From assembly GCA_003117195.1 (NCBI GenBank), contig BDSI01000177.1, positions 1 through 64,000 on the forward strand: DNA of 64,000 bases, given 5' to 3'. This DNA comes from Eudorina sp. 2006-703-Eu-15 (lineage: Eukaryota; Chlorophyta; Chlorophyceae; Chlamydomonadales; Volvocaceae). The notes beneath the pieces were generated by a model. The model was given only the letters and a program-made list of their open reading frames with translations, was not told where the DNA came from and made no database searches. Position numbers and translations under genes: made by a program. This document shows positions 10,901-21,198 of the stretch, one piece after another (the stretch's first letter is position 1; every line of letters starts with the position of its first letter).

Positions 10901-13739
10901 ACACACCGCTACGGCACCGGCGGTACCTGGTTGACGGTCAGCTCGGCGTCCCCCGGGAACAGCTCGTCCAGCTGCGCGCGGTTGTGCTTCACGTGGTAGC
11001 GCAGCAGCTTGAACAGGTCCCGGGGGCGGCCGGGCACCCAGCCCGCGGCCACCGCCGCCGCGCCGCCCGTGGCCAGGGCCGCCTGCGCGCAGCCGCACCG
11101 TGGGAACAGGAGAACTTGCGCATTGGGGGGGTACAACGCGGGCAAGGCAGGGTAGCGCAGGGTACGGTACGGTGCGGTGCGGCACGGTAGGGTACGGCAG
11201 CGCAATGTGGGGTACGACAGGGCACGGTACGGTACGGCAGGGTAGGGTAGGGGAGGGTACGGCAGGGTAGGGCTCGCCAGGCCCCCAGGACGGGTACGGC
11301 AACTCGCCTCGAGGCCGAAGCAGCGCTTGAACTCCATGACGTGCACCCCGGGGTCCAGAGCCGAGATGCGGGCTGTGCGGGCCACGTGGGCCTGAGGCCG
11401 GGGGCGGCGCGAGGGGGAAAGGAGGCAGGATCGGTCGCAGACAGGCCAGGAGGTAAAAAGGGGAGCGATTGCTTTGCGGACTTGCTCGCTGCCAACTGGC
11501 ATCCACTCCCCTCTCCTCCCGAAGTAAGGCCGCCCACCCACCCGCCCACCCACCCACCATCAGCGCCCGCAGCACCGCCCGGCCGCCCAGGCTCTCGGGC
11601 ACCACCGCCTGAGGAGACCACCGGTGGGTTGGGGTGTCATGTGCCCCGGGGGCTTGGGGGCTCAGCCAGCGCTCAGGCAGAGCCAGGCAGGCCACAGGGG
11701 GGCACTTCACCTCTCGACACAGAAGGCGGTCCGGCCGTCACAGCGGGCGCGACGGCGGCGGCAGCAGCATCAGCTCCCCATGCGTGTGCCGATCCATCCG
11801 ACGCACCCCAGTCCCTTCCCGCCACCCGCTGCCCTCCCCTCCCCTCCCCAGCCCACCTGGAACAGCTCGTTCAGCTGCATGTACGACAGGTATCCCCCTG
11901 CGACCGCAACCGCCGATGGGGGACATATTGCGGGGTGGTTGGGGTCAGGGAATGCTGACCCAGGTGCACCGGGCGAAGCGATCGTCAGGTTCGCGGTCCT
12001 CAGACCTATTGTGCACAACAACATCCTCACCCGGCGTTGCAGGGGACCCCCCGGGATTGTCTGTCGTGGGGCTTTCCCCTCTCCACCTCCCGCTCCATCA
12101 CGGCCCCCGTCCCTTCCCTCCCTCCCCCCCTCCCTCCCCCCGATTTACTATTTCCTCCCTCCCTCCCTCCCTCCCTCCCACCCTCCCTCCCTCCCTCCCT
12201 CCCTCCGATTTACTATACCCTTCCTCCCTCCCCCCTCCCTCCCTCCGATTTACTATATCCTCCCTCCCTCCCTCCCTCCCTCTCTCCGCCCCCCCCCCTC
12301 CGCCCCTCACCCGCGGGGTTGATCTGCAGCAGCTTCGCGTCCACCTCCGCCACGTGGCTCCTCAGGTGCCGTACCGCCGCCTCCAGAGACTTGACCATGT
12401 CCCCGCCATCACCCGCGGATGCCCCGCCGGGCTCCGCCCCTGGAGCCTTGGCACCGGCATCCGCGCCCGCGTCGACCGCCGCCGCCGTCACCGCGGGCCG
12501 CGCATTCCCTCCTGCACCACCACCACCACCACCAGCACCACCACCACGACAGTACCCATCACCCCACCATGTCACAGCGTCGGCTCCGCCCCCATTAACA
12601 GCACCGCAAGCCGCGGGTCGAGACCCCCGGGGGCCTCGGCGCGGGTAGGCTCGGGCCGTGAACAGTTCGTTGCGGTGGGAGAGGGGGCCAGCTACAACCG
12701 CACAGGGCTGTAGCCTACCCAACAACCACGCCCCGGAGCCAGCCCCTGGACGGGCCGCGACCCCTCAAACACACACAGACACACGGTACGGTCTCTTATC
12801 TAAACACACACAAGTCCACGGCACCGACGCTCACCCCCAGCAACGGCCGCGTCGATGCCCGCGCAGTCCCCCACGCTCTGCAGCAGCTCCGCCTCCGAAA
12901 TCACTCCGTCGCCGTTGACGTCCACCATCGCCACGAACAGCTGCGCCTCCAGATCAGACACGTCGGGGACCGCCTAATTAGGAGTCGGGGGAGGGGAAGA
13001 GAGGGGGAAAAGAGAGGCTGCTTCAGCGGCGACGTCGACCACCCGGAGGACGACTCGACTACTGCCCAGTCGGTGAATTTTCGCGGTTTCGCTGTTTCGC
13101 GGTTGACATCAGGGGGAGAGAGCGGCAGGCAGGGTTCAAGAAACAAGCCGACACGTAGGGGAAGATGTGCCGCGGGATGGGGCCAAGGAGGGTAAGGAGG
13201 CACGGGTTCTGCCGCAGGGCAGCTCATCAAGCCCAGGGTCCGTCCGTCCGTCGAGCCCAGTACCATCCCTCCCCCTTGGTGCAAACGTCATCCCCCGGGA
13301 ACCCACACAACCACGCACACCCTCGGGTGGGTTACTTTGCTAAAACTACGTGTTGTCCGTCCGCCCCTCCGCCCCTCGTTCCGGCCCACCCACCACCCCA
13401 CCCGCCGCATCCCGCCATACAAGCGCTCCCACACCGCACCGCACCCCACCCCACCCTCCTATATGTCTACCAATATATCTCTACCAATTTCCTATACCCT
13501 CCTTCCTCCCCACACCTTGGCCCCCCTCACCTTTGCCAGCAGCTGCTTCACCTCCACCATGGCCCCCCTCACCTTAGCCAGCAGCTGCTTCACCTCCTCC
13601 ATGCCAAGCAGCCCGTCGCCGCCCGCGTCCACGGACCGCACCAGCAGCCGCACCTCCGCGGCGCCCCCCGAGCTCTGCAGCCACTGGGAGGCCAGCGCGA
13701 ACACATTGCGCTTCTCCGCCGGGGGAGGACCCCCGCCGC
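1..13739 (-). CDS. Giant EF-hand / WW-like / NPCBM-like / PLAT multidomain protein, partial at both ends
   Basis: A minus-strand gene of at least 24 phase-consistent exons, 5' to 3': 13739-13573, 12973-12835, 12511-12311, 11897-11857, 11608-11558, 11391-11308, 11082-10927, 10460-10309, 10020-9690, 8895-8703, 8425-8267, 7858-7578, 7481-5733, 5339-5222, 4948-4800, 4594-4486, 4143-3914, 3486-3144, 2571-2454, 2263-2128, 1810-1700, 1338-1157, 721-560, 271-100. This gives at least 1,844 residues. Visible in order: EF-hand loops (DAGGDGLLGMEE, DVNGDGVISEAE, DANANGTLSRAE, plus degenerate ones); a 583-codon Pro/Ala/Glu-rich exon; a half-PLAT segment (WYLDRIEV); a WW-like stretch (YFNRNTGECSWRAPP); an NPCBM-like region with GQVCSRSIAIQ, YVALDD and QLHLVVESDF; and a PLAT domain (FRISVFTG, VFIRLQG, NDWHVQHVEV, WYFVAGGWFLDL). 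Inference: a calcium-responsive protein with lipid- or carbohydrate-binding beta-sandwiches. The start codon lies upstream of 13,739 and was not identified; the 3' end is off the window. Domain names for NPCBM and WW are less certain than EF-hand and PLAT. Confidence 0.72.
1841..1890 (+). repeat. Intron-associated repeat module, copy 1
   Basis: Purine-rich lead-in followed by TATAGGAAATTGGTAG and a GCGCTGCTGCCAG tail, inside the intron between exons 2263-2128 and 1810-1700 of the PLAT gene, antisense to it. The same module recurs in other introns of this window. Confidence 0.7.
3005..3143. repeat. (CCCA)n / (GGGT)n microsatellite at a 5' splice site
   Basis: About 33 tetranucleotide units with few interruptions. 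On the coding (minus) strand the array starts at the donor of the exon ending at 3144, so the intron begins GTGGGTGGGTGGG. Confidence 0.9.
4951..4987. repeat. (TG)n microsatellite
   Basis: About 17 TG units, immediately inside the acceptor side (minus strand) of the intron before exon 4948-4800, leaving an (AC)n tract next to the CAG acceptor. Confidence 0.9.
5031..5080 (+). repeat. Intron-associated repeat module, copy 2
   Basis: Reads GGGAAATTGGTAGACGTATT then AACTGCGCTGCTGCCAG, in the intron 5221-4949 of the PLAT gene. It matches copy 1 and the copy at 57,190. Confidence 0.7.
5623..5690 (-). repeat. Intron-associated repeat module, copy 3
   Basis: Reverse-orientation copy: TTTACCAATTTCCTGT with a C/T-rich tract, preceded by a CTCTGGCAGCAGCAGCAGC stretch matching the CTGCTGGCAGAG tail of the other copies. 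It lies in the intron 5732-5340. Confidence 0.65.
8470..8498 (+). repeat. Dispersed GGCGGGTT...TCTAAACACACAC motif
   Basis: Clear copy of a short sequence seen several times in this window (a reverse-complement copy near 58,380-58,425; others near 12,790, 25,985, 44,385 and 9,655). It lies in an intron of the PLAT gene. Confidence 0.6.
11083..11307. repeat. GGTAC/GGCAG pentanucleotide-rich intron with GC-AG ends
   Basis: The whole intron is built from degenerate GGTAC, GGTGC and GGCAG units. On the minus strand its donor reads GAG|GCGAGT, a GC-type donor. The flanking exons join in phase 0 (CFGLE|AALATGG). Confidence 0.65.
12100..12300. repeat. (CCCT)n tract with three GATTTACTATA-type interruptions
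   Basis: Pyrimidine-rich tandem array inside the intron 12310-11898. The interrupting GATTTACTATATCC sequences resemble a degenerate CAATTTCCTATACC core of the intron-associated module. Confidence 0.75.
13457..13505 (-). repeat. Intron-associated repeat module, copy 4
   Basis: TATGTCTACCAATATATCTC followed by TACCAATTTCCTATACCCTC, i.e. the core appears twice in a row. It lies in the intron 13572-12974 of the PLAT gene. Confidence 0.65.
13515..13598. repeat. 42-bp tandem duplication across an exon/intron junction
   Basis: Two copies (13,558-13,598 and 13,515-13,555) each contain the end of an EF-hand exon (EVKQLLAK) and its GTGAGG donor. The 42-bp period keeps the frame, so either donor gives an open product. 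Confidence 0.85.
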
Positions 13740-14164
13740 CTGCGGGGGACAGCACCGGAACGGCGGCACAGCGCACCAAAGCACACCACACCGCGTCACA
13801 TGACACCGCATCGTTGACCTCCGATGTGGGTCGTCGCGATGTGGGTCGCGCCACCTCGGCCCGAGCAGGTCTCAGGCGCAGCCCAACGAGAGGTTCTCCC
13901 CGGCGTCTGTCCGCGTCCACCCGTCCATACGTGTGGGGCGGGGCACCGGCGTGGGCTGGGCATGTAAGCCGCCCTGACTCCCGACTGGCACCGCAGGCAG
14001 ATCAACCCCCCCTGCATTTCCCCGACGCTGGCGGCATCAGCACTGCCCCATACGGCCTCCGGACCCTGACCCGTACCCCGACTCCGCGACCCGTGGAGCG
14101 GCGCACCTCCATCACCCTGCAGGCAACCAAGAGGAGGACGTCCACGGCAGTTTGTGACATCCAA

Positions 14165-14236
14165 GTGTCTATGGTGTAGTGGAATCACATCTGTCTAACA
14201 CACAGAAGGTCCCCAGATCGAAACTGGGTAGACACA
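14165..14236 (+). tRNA. tRNA-Val (anticodon AAC)
   Basis: The sequence folds as a cloverleaf. The 7-bp acceptor stem GTGTCTA pairs with TAGACAC, with A as discriminator. The D arm is GTG...CAC, and the anticodon arm TCTGT-CTAACAC-ACAGA carries anticodon AAC at 14,197-14,199. The variable loop is AGGTC, and the T arm is CCCAG-ATCGAAA-CTGGG. The anticodon arm and variable loop match eukaryotic tRNA-Val(AAC). The T loop starts with A instead of T54 and the D loop is short, so a decayed or tRNA-derived copy remains possible. No intron; transcription would be by Pol III from the internal boxes. Confidence 0.75.
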
Positions 14237-15759
14237 TTTTCAACATCACGGAAGGTCAGATGAAAATTGATATGTTAAGAGTGGAAGTTAGAGTGTTAAC
14301 GTTGGATACCTATGCGATTGGGGGCATGATAATGAGGGAGAAACTGTCCACAGATCCGTGTAGAAAGGTGATCCCCTGGACTAGCACAAACGACAAATAT
14401 TTGAAGTTTTCTGGACTTCAAGCGATTCTGTAATACTAAGCATGGGGAGGACTGGGTTAAATTGAATCCCAAGCGATTTTGTAAAACTAAGCAGGGGAGG
14501 ACTGGGTTCCACTGCGTCTGGGCCCAGGCAGCTCACCTGGGCTTTCCGTGTCGCTGCGTCCCCTCGGGCCGTCGCGAACTGCACCGCACGTGACCGGTGG
14601 GCGGCCGCAGTCGGGACCTCCTGGGGGCGGGGCCACAATATGCAAGCAAGCAGGGAGATGAAGAGCTCGTAAGCCATCGAAGATGGAGAGGAAGCGGGAC
14701 AGGGGCGTTTGGATGGGGTGGGAGGCCTAGGAGGGTCGCATGTGGAGGTATGATGCACCCGATTCATGATGTGTTCGTAATCAATGAGGGGAATGGGGTT
14801 TGGACCCAACCCTTGGCCTGACTGTTGCGGGGACTGTCGGGGACCGCCCCAGAGCCGAATGAATGGCGCGGCTGCGAGCTGCTCGGGCCTCAGCGCACAC
14901 CTGTTGGACGCATGCTTCTGATGTGAGGTTGAACTGGCTCCCAAATATTTCGAAGGAGACGCTCGAGGCGCATCCGCGGCCCCAGCTGTCGCCGGTATGG
15001 AACCGGACCTACGGCAGGGTGCCACGAACGGGGCGGTACATGGGGCTCAGCAGAAAACAATTCTTACACTTTCATATAAGCAGGACATGACTACAATGAT
15101 GGCCCCAACGGTTTCTTTTCGACATGTCGTTGGTTTCAGCGACAACAGCACGCTCACTTCGTAGGCGTGCTGCATGCTTCAGTAAGCATCCCCCATCAAT
15201 TTGTCCAAGTAGCTGCAGGCGGCACAGCGATTCGGCGCCAGCTTGGCTCATAGGAAGCCGTGTTTGAGTTCGCCGGCAGCCACCCCATCTCCGGTAAATC
15301 AATAATCATGTATCGCCAACAGAAATGACGTTTCCTACACAGACTTAGACAAAAATAACCTCAGCGCGACAGCTGCTTCATAGTTGCGGAAATTCATGAC
15401 GTCCCATTAAAATAGGACCGCTGTGCCGCAGACTATTAGATGGACAAACTGTGCAAAGCAAAAGGTGGACCCTTTGGAAAAGTGAATGGGGTGTACGAGC
15501 ATTCGGTCACCTTCCCACTTTTGAGGCCGGAGGCGACGCCACACGGTGCAATCCCTGATCTGAACGCTCTCCCGCTGCACCTCACGCCTCATTTACGCGC
15601 TTGCGCGTTCCGCCTTTATCCACGTCTTTTCTTGAACCTGAATGCAGCGCGGTGCAGCGGTCTCAGCGGGAACGCGTGGGGAGGCCATTCAGGGCCTTGG
15701 GCGTCAGCCCACAAGCCCAGCGCGATCGGGGCGTGACTGGTTGGGACGGCCAGGGTATC
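14237..15759. other. Lower-GC intergenic stretch upstream of the F-box gene
   Basis: No recognisable gene. It contains a 51-bp-period direct repeat (14,419-14,458 and 14,470-14,508, core AAGCGATT...GGGGAGGACTGGGTT). Base composition is clearly less GC-rich than the preceding gene. An in-frame open stretch without an ATG runs from about 15,600 into the F-box start, which makes the 15,760 ATG the first usable one in that frame. Confidence 0.6.
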
Positions 15760-18700
15760 ATGCGACCCCTAAACCCTTATGCTGCGGAATGGACGCCAGT
15801 GGGCCTGCGCGCCCAGGCCGGCAACGTGGCCGTGGCCGTGGGAGAGGATGATAAGAAGACCCATATCACATTTGACCTGGCAGGCCTGCCTTCGGAGGTA
15901 CGCAGCTCATGAAAGTTTGCCCTTGACTTTCACCGTTGTTAAGCTCGTGGGTGCTTATATTTGGACTACAGGTCATTACGATGGTTGTATCATCTCTGAC
16001 GGACCCTCGAGACGTGGCCAGTTGCGTCTGCTCCTGCCACCTGCTCAAGGACCATGTGCATGATGCCGAGTTGGTGTTGGACATACGCAACTGGAAAGCT
16101 TCAATTGGCCAGGTCAACACAGCAAACATGGACGAACTTTTTGGAAATATGCCCAGGGCACTGCTGGGCCTAAGCAAGTATATGCCAGGTACCGTATGGA
16201 CAATTTGCCCTATCCCTCGGAGGTTCTCTTCCAGCACAAAGCGCTTCTTCAACATATTGCAGACGTGCCGTCTCCCATATGCCGCCGCCGCTCCCGTTGC
16301 CTCGCTGCTTGCGCTGTCGCGCTGGCCTGGGTTCGCGTCCTCCCCGCACATCACCTTTCCTCTACCGCTTTACGGCGCCGCGCGTCCCACCCTCTGCCGC
16401 TCGCACTTTTGACCCTCTCCCCGCAGGCACTGTGGGGCTGTTACTGCCGAACCTGCCCCTGGAGGACAACGACCTGGAACACCTCGTTGCGAGGCTCCCC
16501 CGGCTGCAGATGCTGGACTTCTCAGGGACCCGCAAGTTGACCCACTCGGGGGTGTCGGCCCTGACGACCGCCGCTTCACGCGGCCCGGACCGCCCTGCGG
16601 CAGGTGGTGAGCCGAGCCAGCAGCAGCAGCAGCAGAGGCAGGTGGGCCCGATGACAGCGACGGCAGGCGTCCAGCGGGTGGGCCCGGCAGGTGCGCGCGC
16701 CAGCCCGCGGCCCCTGCCGCTGCGCTTCGTGAACCTGCAGCGCTGCTTCCAGCTCCACAGCGGCAGCCTGGATGAGCTTTTGGCGGTGCCCGGGCTGCGG
16801 GGCCTGGCGCTCAGCCACCTGGACCTGGGGCGCTGGCCGCTCGCGACGCCGCAGACCCCGTCGTTTCGGGGGCCCGCTGCTGCTGCTGGTGGTGCTGCCG
16901 GAAGGGCACCAGACGGGCGTGGCTGCGACACGGCGGCCCGGAGCGGTGCTGGGCTGCAGGTGCGGGGGCCGATCCAGGTCGGGGTTCTGGGTGTTCGTGG
17001 GCGGGCAGGGCAGGAGTGCACGGGGCATGCCGAGGGGCGGAGCCCGGAGCCCGGGAAATGCCCGTGTGCCACCAGACTGCCCAAATTGGGGTTCTGTGTG
17101 CGTGTGTTTGTGTGTGTTGATTGGCGGGAAGGACAGGATCTTGGGCGGCTCTGGTAGCGTGCGATCGGATTAAAACGAGGAACCCGCTCGAACGAAATCA
17201 CCCCGGATGCGCTGCCCCGGGTGCCCGGGCTCTTGTGCAGAGCGGGTCCGACGGCGCATATGTCTTGGGATGTGAGGTGGCGGTGGCACCGCACTCGGGT
17301 TGTAGGCTTGCAGCGGACGGCGAATAACAGCTTTTCCTTGACCTATTTTGTCATGCTGCTCCATGTCTTTGATCGTTCCGCTCCCCCGACCGATCAGGTG
17401 CTGGTGCTGAACAACTGCCTCCGGCTCCACGGACCCGCCATCGACGCGCTGGCGGCCGTCTGCGGCGGTGCCCCGCCCAGGCCGACGCCCACACCCCCGC
17501 ATGACCCCGGCAGCCCCGGCGCCCGTCGCCGCAGCGGCAGCGACAGCAACATCTACAGCTACAGCTCTTCCTCTTCCTCCTCCTCCTCCCACGACGGCGG
17601 CGCCGCTGCGGGCGGCGCTCCGGCTGGTGGCGGCGGCGTGCGCTTCCTGCTGCTCGGCGGCAGCACCCTCGCGCTGTCCACCTTCGTCATGCCCGCCGCC
17701 AGCAGTGCCAACAGCACCAACGGCGGCGCCGGCGGCGCCGGCGGCTGCCAGCCGCCCGAGCTGCCGCCGCGGCTGGAGGCCCTCCTGACGAGGTCCTACC
17801 GCCCCGCGTTGATGTCCAACGCCACCACCGCCCAGGCGCATCTGAACGCCGCGCGCCACCTGGTGGCGGCGGTTCTCGCCATGCCGCGGCTGACGGCGCT
17901 GGAGCTGACGTTCTTCCCGCAGCCGCTGGTGCACTGCGTGCGGGGCGTGCTGGCGGACGGCGACGCGCTGGGTCGAGCCCCCGTGGAGGTCTGGGACTTT
18001 GCCGGCGACACGGCGGATGACCTGGGGGCGGTGCGGCGCGCCCTGCGCCGCGGACTGTGGGTCGCGTTGGAGCACCAGTGCATGGACTGGGCGGGAAGCG
18101 GCGGCGATGGCGGCAGCGGCGGGGGTGCTGCGCCGCTGCCGCGATCGCCGCCGGCGGCGGGCGCGAGCGGCCGCGCGGCGGCCGCGTTGGACGAGCTCGC
18201 CGTGGCGGCCGTGCTGCGCTGCGCCGTGAACTGCTCAAGCGTGACGCGCAGCACGCCGCTGCACCTGGCGGCGGAGCGCGGCAACGCGGCGGGCGTGGCG
18301 GCGCTGCTGGCGGCGGGCGCGGTCGTGGACGCGCGCGACACGGCGGGCAGCTCGCCGCTGTTCCTGGCCAGCGAGGCCGGCCACACGGCGGCGGTGGAGC
18401 GGCTGCTGGCGGCGGGGGCGGACCCCAGTCTGGGCAACGCGGCGGGGGAGACGCCGCTGTACATCGCGGCCCTGCGCGGCCACCTCGGGGTGGTGAAGGC
18501 GCTGCTGGCGGGCTGCCAGGCGCGGGGCATCGCGTGGCAGGATCCGGAGATGTACGGCGACGCGTGGACGCCGCTGCACGCGGCGGCGGTGGCGAACCGG
18601 GCGGACGTTGCGGCGTTCCTGCTGCAGGTGGGCGGGTGGGTGGGTGGGTGGGGGCCATGGCGTATAGCCACCTCGGTGGTGGTGGTGGTGGCGGTGATGG

Positions 18701-19092
18701 TTACATACAAGGAGGGGAGCAGGGAAGCGGCTGTGCCACCCGTACCTCCTCGCCTCACCCCTCCTGTGCCACCCGTACCTCCTCGCCTTACCCCTCCTCG
18801 CCAGGCGGCCGGCGCCTCCGGCGCGGGCGAGCTGGTGGTGGCCCCCAACAAGTACGGTCAGAGCGTGCTGCACGTGGCGGCCCGCAAGGGCTCCGCGCAG
18901 CTGCTGCGGCTGCTGCTGTCCGCTGGCGGCGTCGCGGTGGTGGGCTCGCGGGACGGCAGCGGGGACACCCCCGTGGATGTGGCCAAGAAGAACCGCCACG
19001 TGGCGGCGCTGGCGGAGTTCCGGCGGCTCACGGGCGGTCATGGCGCCGCGGGGGGCCGGCCGCAGCACGCCGCCGCCACGGCCATGGCGTAG
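15760..19092 (+). CDS. F-box / LRR / ankyrin-repeat protein with N-terminal PAM2-like motif
   Basis: Five exons join in phase: 15760-15897, 15972-16188, 16427-16959, 17398-18627, 18805-19092 (801 residues, TAG stop). Residues 3-13 (PLNPYAAEWTP) fit the PAM2 motif that binds the MLLE domain of poly(A)-binding protein, with Trp in place of the usual Phe. Residues about 43-90 form an F-box (LPSEVITMVV, DPRDVASCVCSC). LRR-like strands follow (LPRLQMLDFSGT, LRGLALSHLDL, LQVLVLNNC), then a Gly/Ser/Ala-rich linker. Ankyrin repeats occupy about 575-785 (STPLHLAAERGNAAGVAALL, SSPLFLASEAGHTAAVERLL, ETPLYIAALRGHLGVVKALL, WTPLHAAAVANRADVAAFLL, QSVLHVAARKG). Family knowledge: F-box proteins are SCF ubiquitin-ligase adaptors. 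Inference: an SCF substrate receptor that could be tethered to mRNPs. The gene converges on calnexin. No TGTAA signal was seen downstream; AATAAA occurs near 19,451 and 20,177. Confidence 0.85.
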
Positions 19093-20535
19093 GGGTCCGG
19101 GCGGTGTGGAGGAACTGGAGGAAGATGGGGGAGTGCATGGAAGATCGGGACCATGGACCTCTCCGCATGGATCCGCAGTAGGTGGCGGCGGATCGCCGGG
19201 GGCCGGTCTGGTCCTGCTGCTGCAGGGGCCGGGACGCATCGCAGGCGCGCATGTGGGTGTGCTGTATGCGCATGTGGATGGATGTGTGGGGTGCGTGTAT
19301 GGGGGTCGGAGTTCCACGGTGGAGGGGTGATGGGGGCGGGGGCCGGGCGCGAGGCGTGGTGGACGGCAACAGCTTTGGCAGCCGTCACTGCACTGCTGCC
19401 CTCCAGGAAGGGGACATCCGTGTGTGGTGCCGTACTATTGAGGGGCGCACTAATAAACGTCTGCGTGTGCTGCTGCTTGTTTACACCGAGGGCCTTCCCC
19501 GCTGTGCTTGTCCCGCTCGCATTGTAGGAGAAGAAAGAGTGAGGGAGGGGGCAGGGGGTGGTTTGGTTTGAAGAACGGCAAAGGGCCGTGCGCGCGTGCT
19601 GTATGACACGGGCCTTGCGTGCCCCGCTGCACCGCCAACGCTCCAGAGCGCCGTGTGCGCTCCGCTCCGCTCCGTTCCGCTCCGCGGCGCAACGCCACGG
19701 CGTCAGAGGGCCGCCTCGTCTTTCGGCAATGCAGCTGCTGCCTAACCTTGTTAAATTTGATGTGATGTGACCTTTGTGCAGCTCTTGACTGACCCGCGCG
19801 CACGTCCTGACCGGCTGGGGGAGGAGGTAGAGATGTTTGGCTGTGTTCTATTGGAGGCGAGTCCGAGCGCGTGTGTGTGTGTGTGCGCAAGAGGAAACTG
19901 ACTAACTGAGCCGTGTGTATATGTGCCATGTGCCGTGTGGTTGGGCCCCAGGAGGGGGTGGTGGATCTGTGACACAGGTGCCGGGGAAGGGGGACTCGAG
20001 GCGGTCAGTATGTTCTTTTCTCCTCACTGTGTGACGCAACCGCAAACGCGCACGATGAGTCACCGGAAGGGTTTCCTGGCGGTGTGGCGAAGCGTGGCTG
20101 GTTGGTTGCCGAAACGGAGAATGGCTGAAGACGATGACGATGGGTTGCTTTACGGTGGCTGCTGCGCGGTGTGGTGAAATAAACGGCAGTACGGTATGTA
20201 CGGCAGCACGACACGCGTGAGAGAGTACCATACGACACACCGACATGTGTTCACAACCGCATCTCGCATTCGCGATCGTTGTGCGGCTCTGGAAGCAGAG
20301 GTACGAGAGAGAGTTGGTCGGTTGGAGCCTATCGGTTGATTTGTGAAAGGTCGGCCACCTCCCAAGTTTGTCAGTCCCCGCGAGGGCGCGTTCCGCGTCC
20401 CCGACGCCGCAGGCCAGCTGCCGCAGCGGCCCAGTGAATCCTGTGCCACGGATGCGCGGAGCCGGAGGGACACGCCACACCCACGCACAATCTCGCACGA
20501 GCCGCCCGCCGTTTCTCGCGGCCCAGTTTTTCATT
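19093..20535. other. Convergent intergenic/3'-UTR region between the F-box and calnexin genes
   Basis: No coding potential was recognised. It presumably holds the 3' UTRs of the two convergent genes. It contains GT-rich stretches and small TACGGCAG/GTACGG repeats near 20,185-20,235. Confidence 0.5.
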
Positions 20536-20540
20536 TTACA
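20536..20540 (-). terminator. Poly(A) signal TGTAA for calnexin
   Basis: TTACA on the plus strand reads TGTAA on the minus strand, about 660 bases past the calnexin stop. TGTAA is the usual volvocine poly(A) signal; assignment to this gene is by position only. Confidence 0.45.
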
Positions 20541-21198
20541 TACCTCCGCATCGCATACCTTTGCATGCCTGGGCGACTGCCGGGCGACTGCTACGTCGCT
20601 TGCATGTCGCGCCCACCACTGCCATGCGAACGAACCAACGCACGAACGGACGCACCCACACACCACCCTGTGGGCTCAGTGCTCATCCTCACCCCCCCCC
20701 ACACACACACACACCCTGTCCGACGCGCCGGTCACCCCAGCTCACGTACCTCTCTATCAAGCCCCCTCGTGCACAGCCCGGCGGCTGGCTGGGTGCCCGC
20801 GTGTCCGTGTCCGTGTTCGTCTGGGTGCGCCCGCAGGCCACCCCCCACGCTACTGCGCGTGGACACGGGTCAGTATGGGGCCTCTTTTCAGCGCCCCCTA
20901 CTCTGCGCTCCACACGTCACACACAGACGCAACAACCAGGGCATGTCACGCACGCCTCTGCCATGCCCGCCGAAGTGCACACACACTCACACAGGGCCCG
21001 GCCGGCAGCTTCCACACGGCCGGCATCCGCAGGTGGGACGGTTCGGCCAGCGCATGCACAACAGCCAGTCCACAGTCACAACCGCCATGCCTCCCTCCCC
21101 CCAGTTCGTGTCCGCTTCGGTCTGTCACTCTCCCGCCCTCTCCTCTCGCTTCCCGAGCGCTGAGCCAGAACCCCTCTCCTTGTCTTGAGATGATGAGA

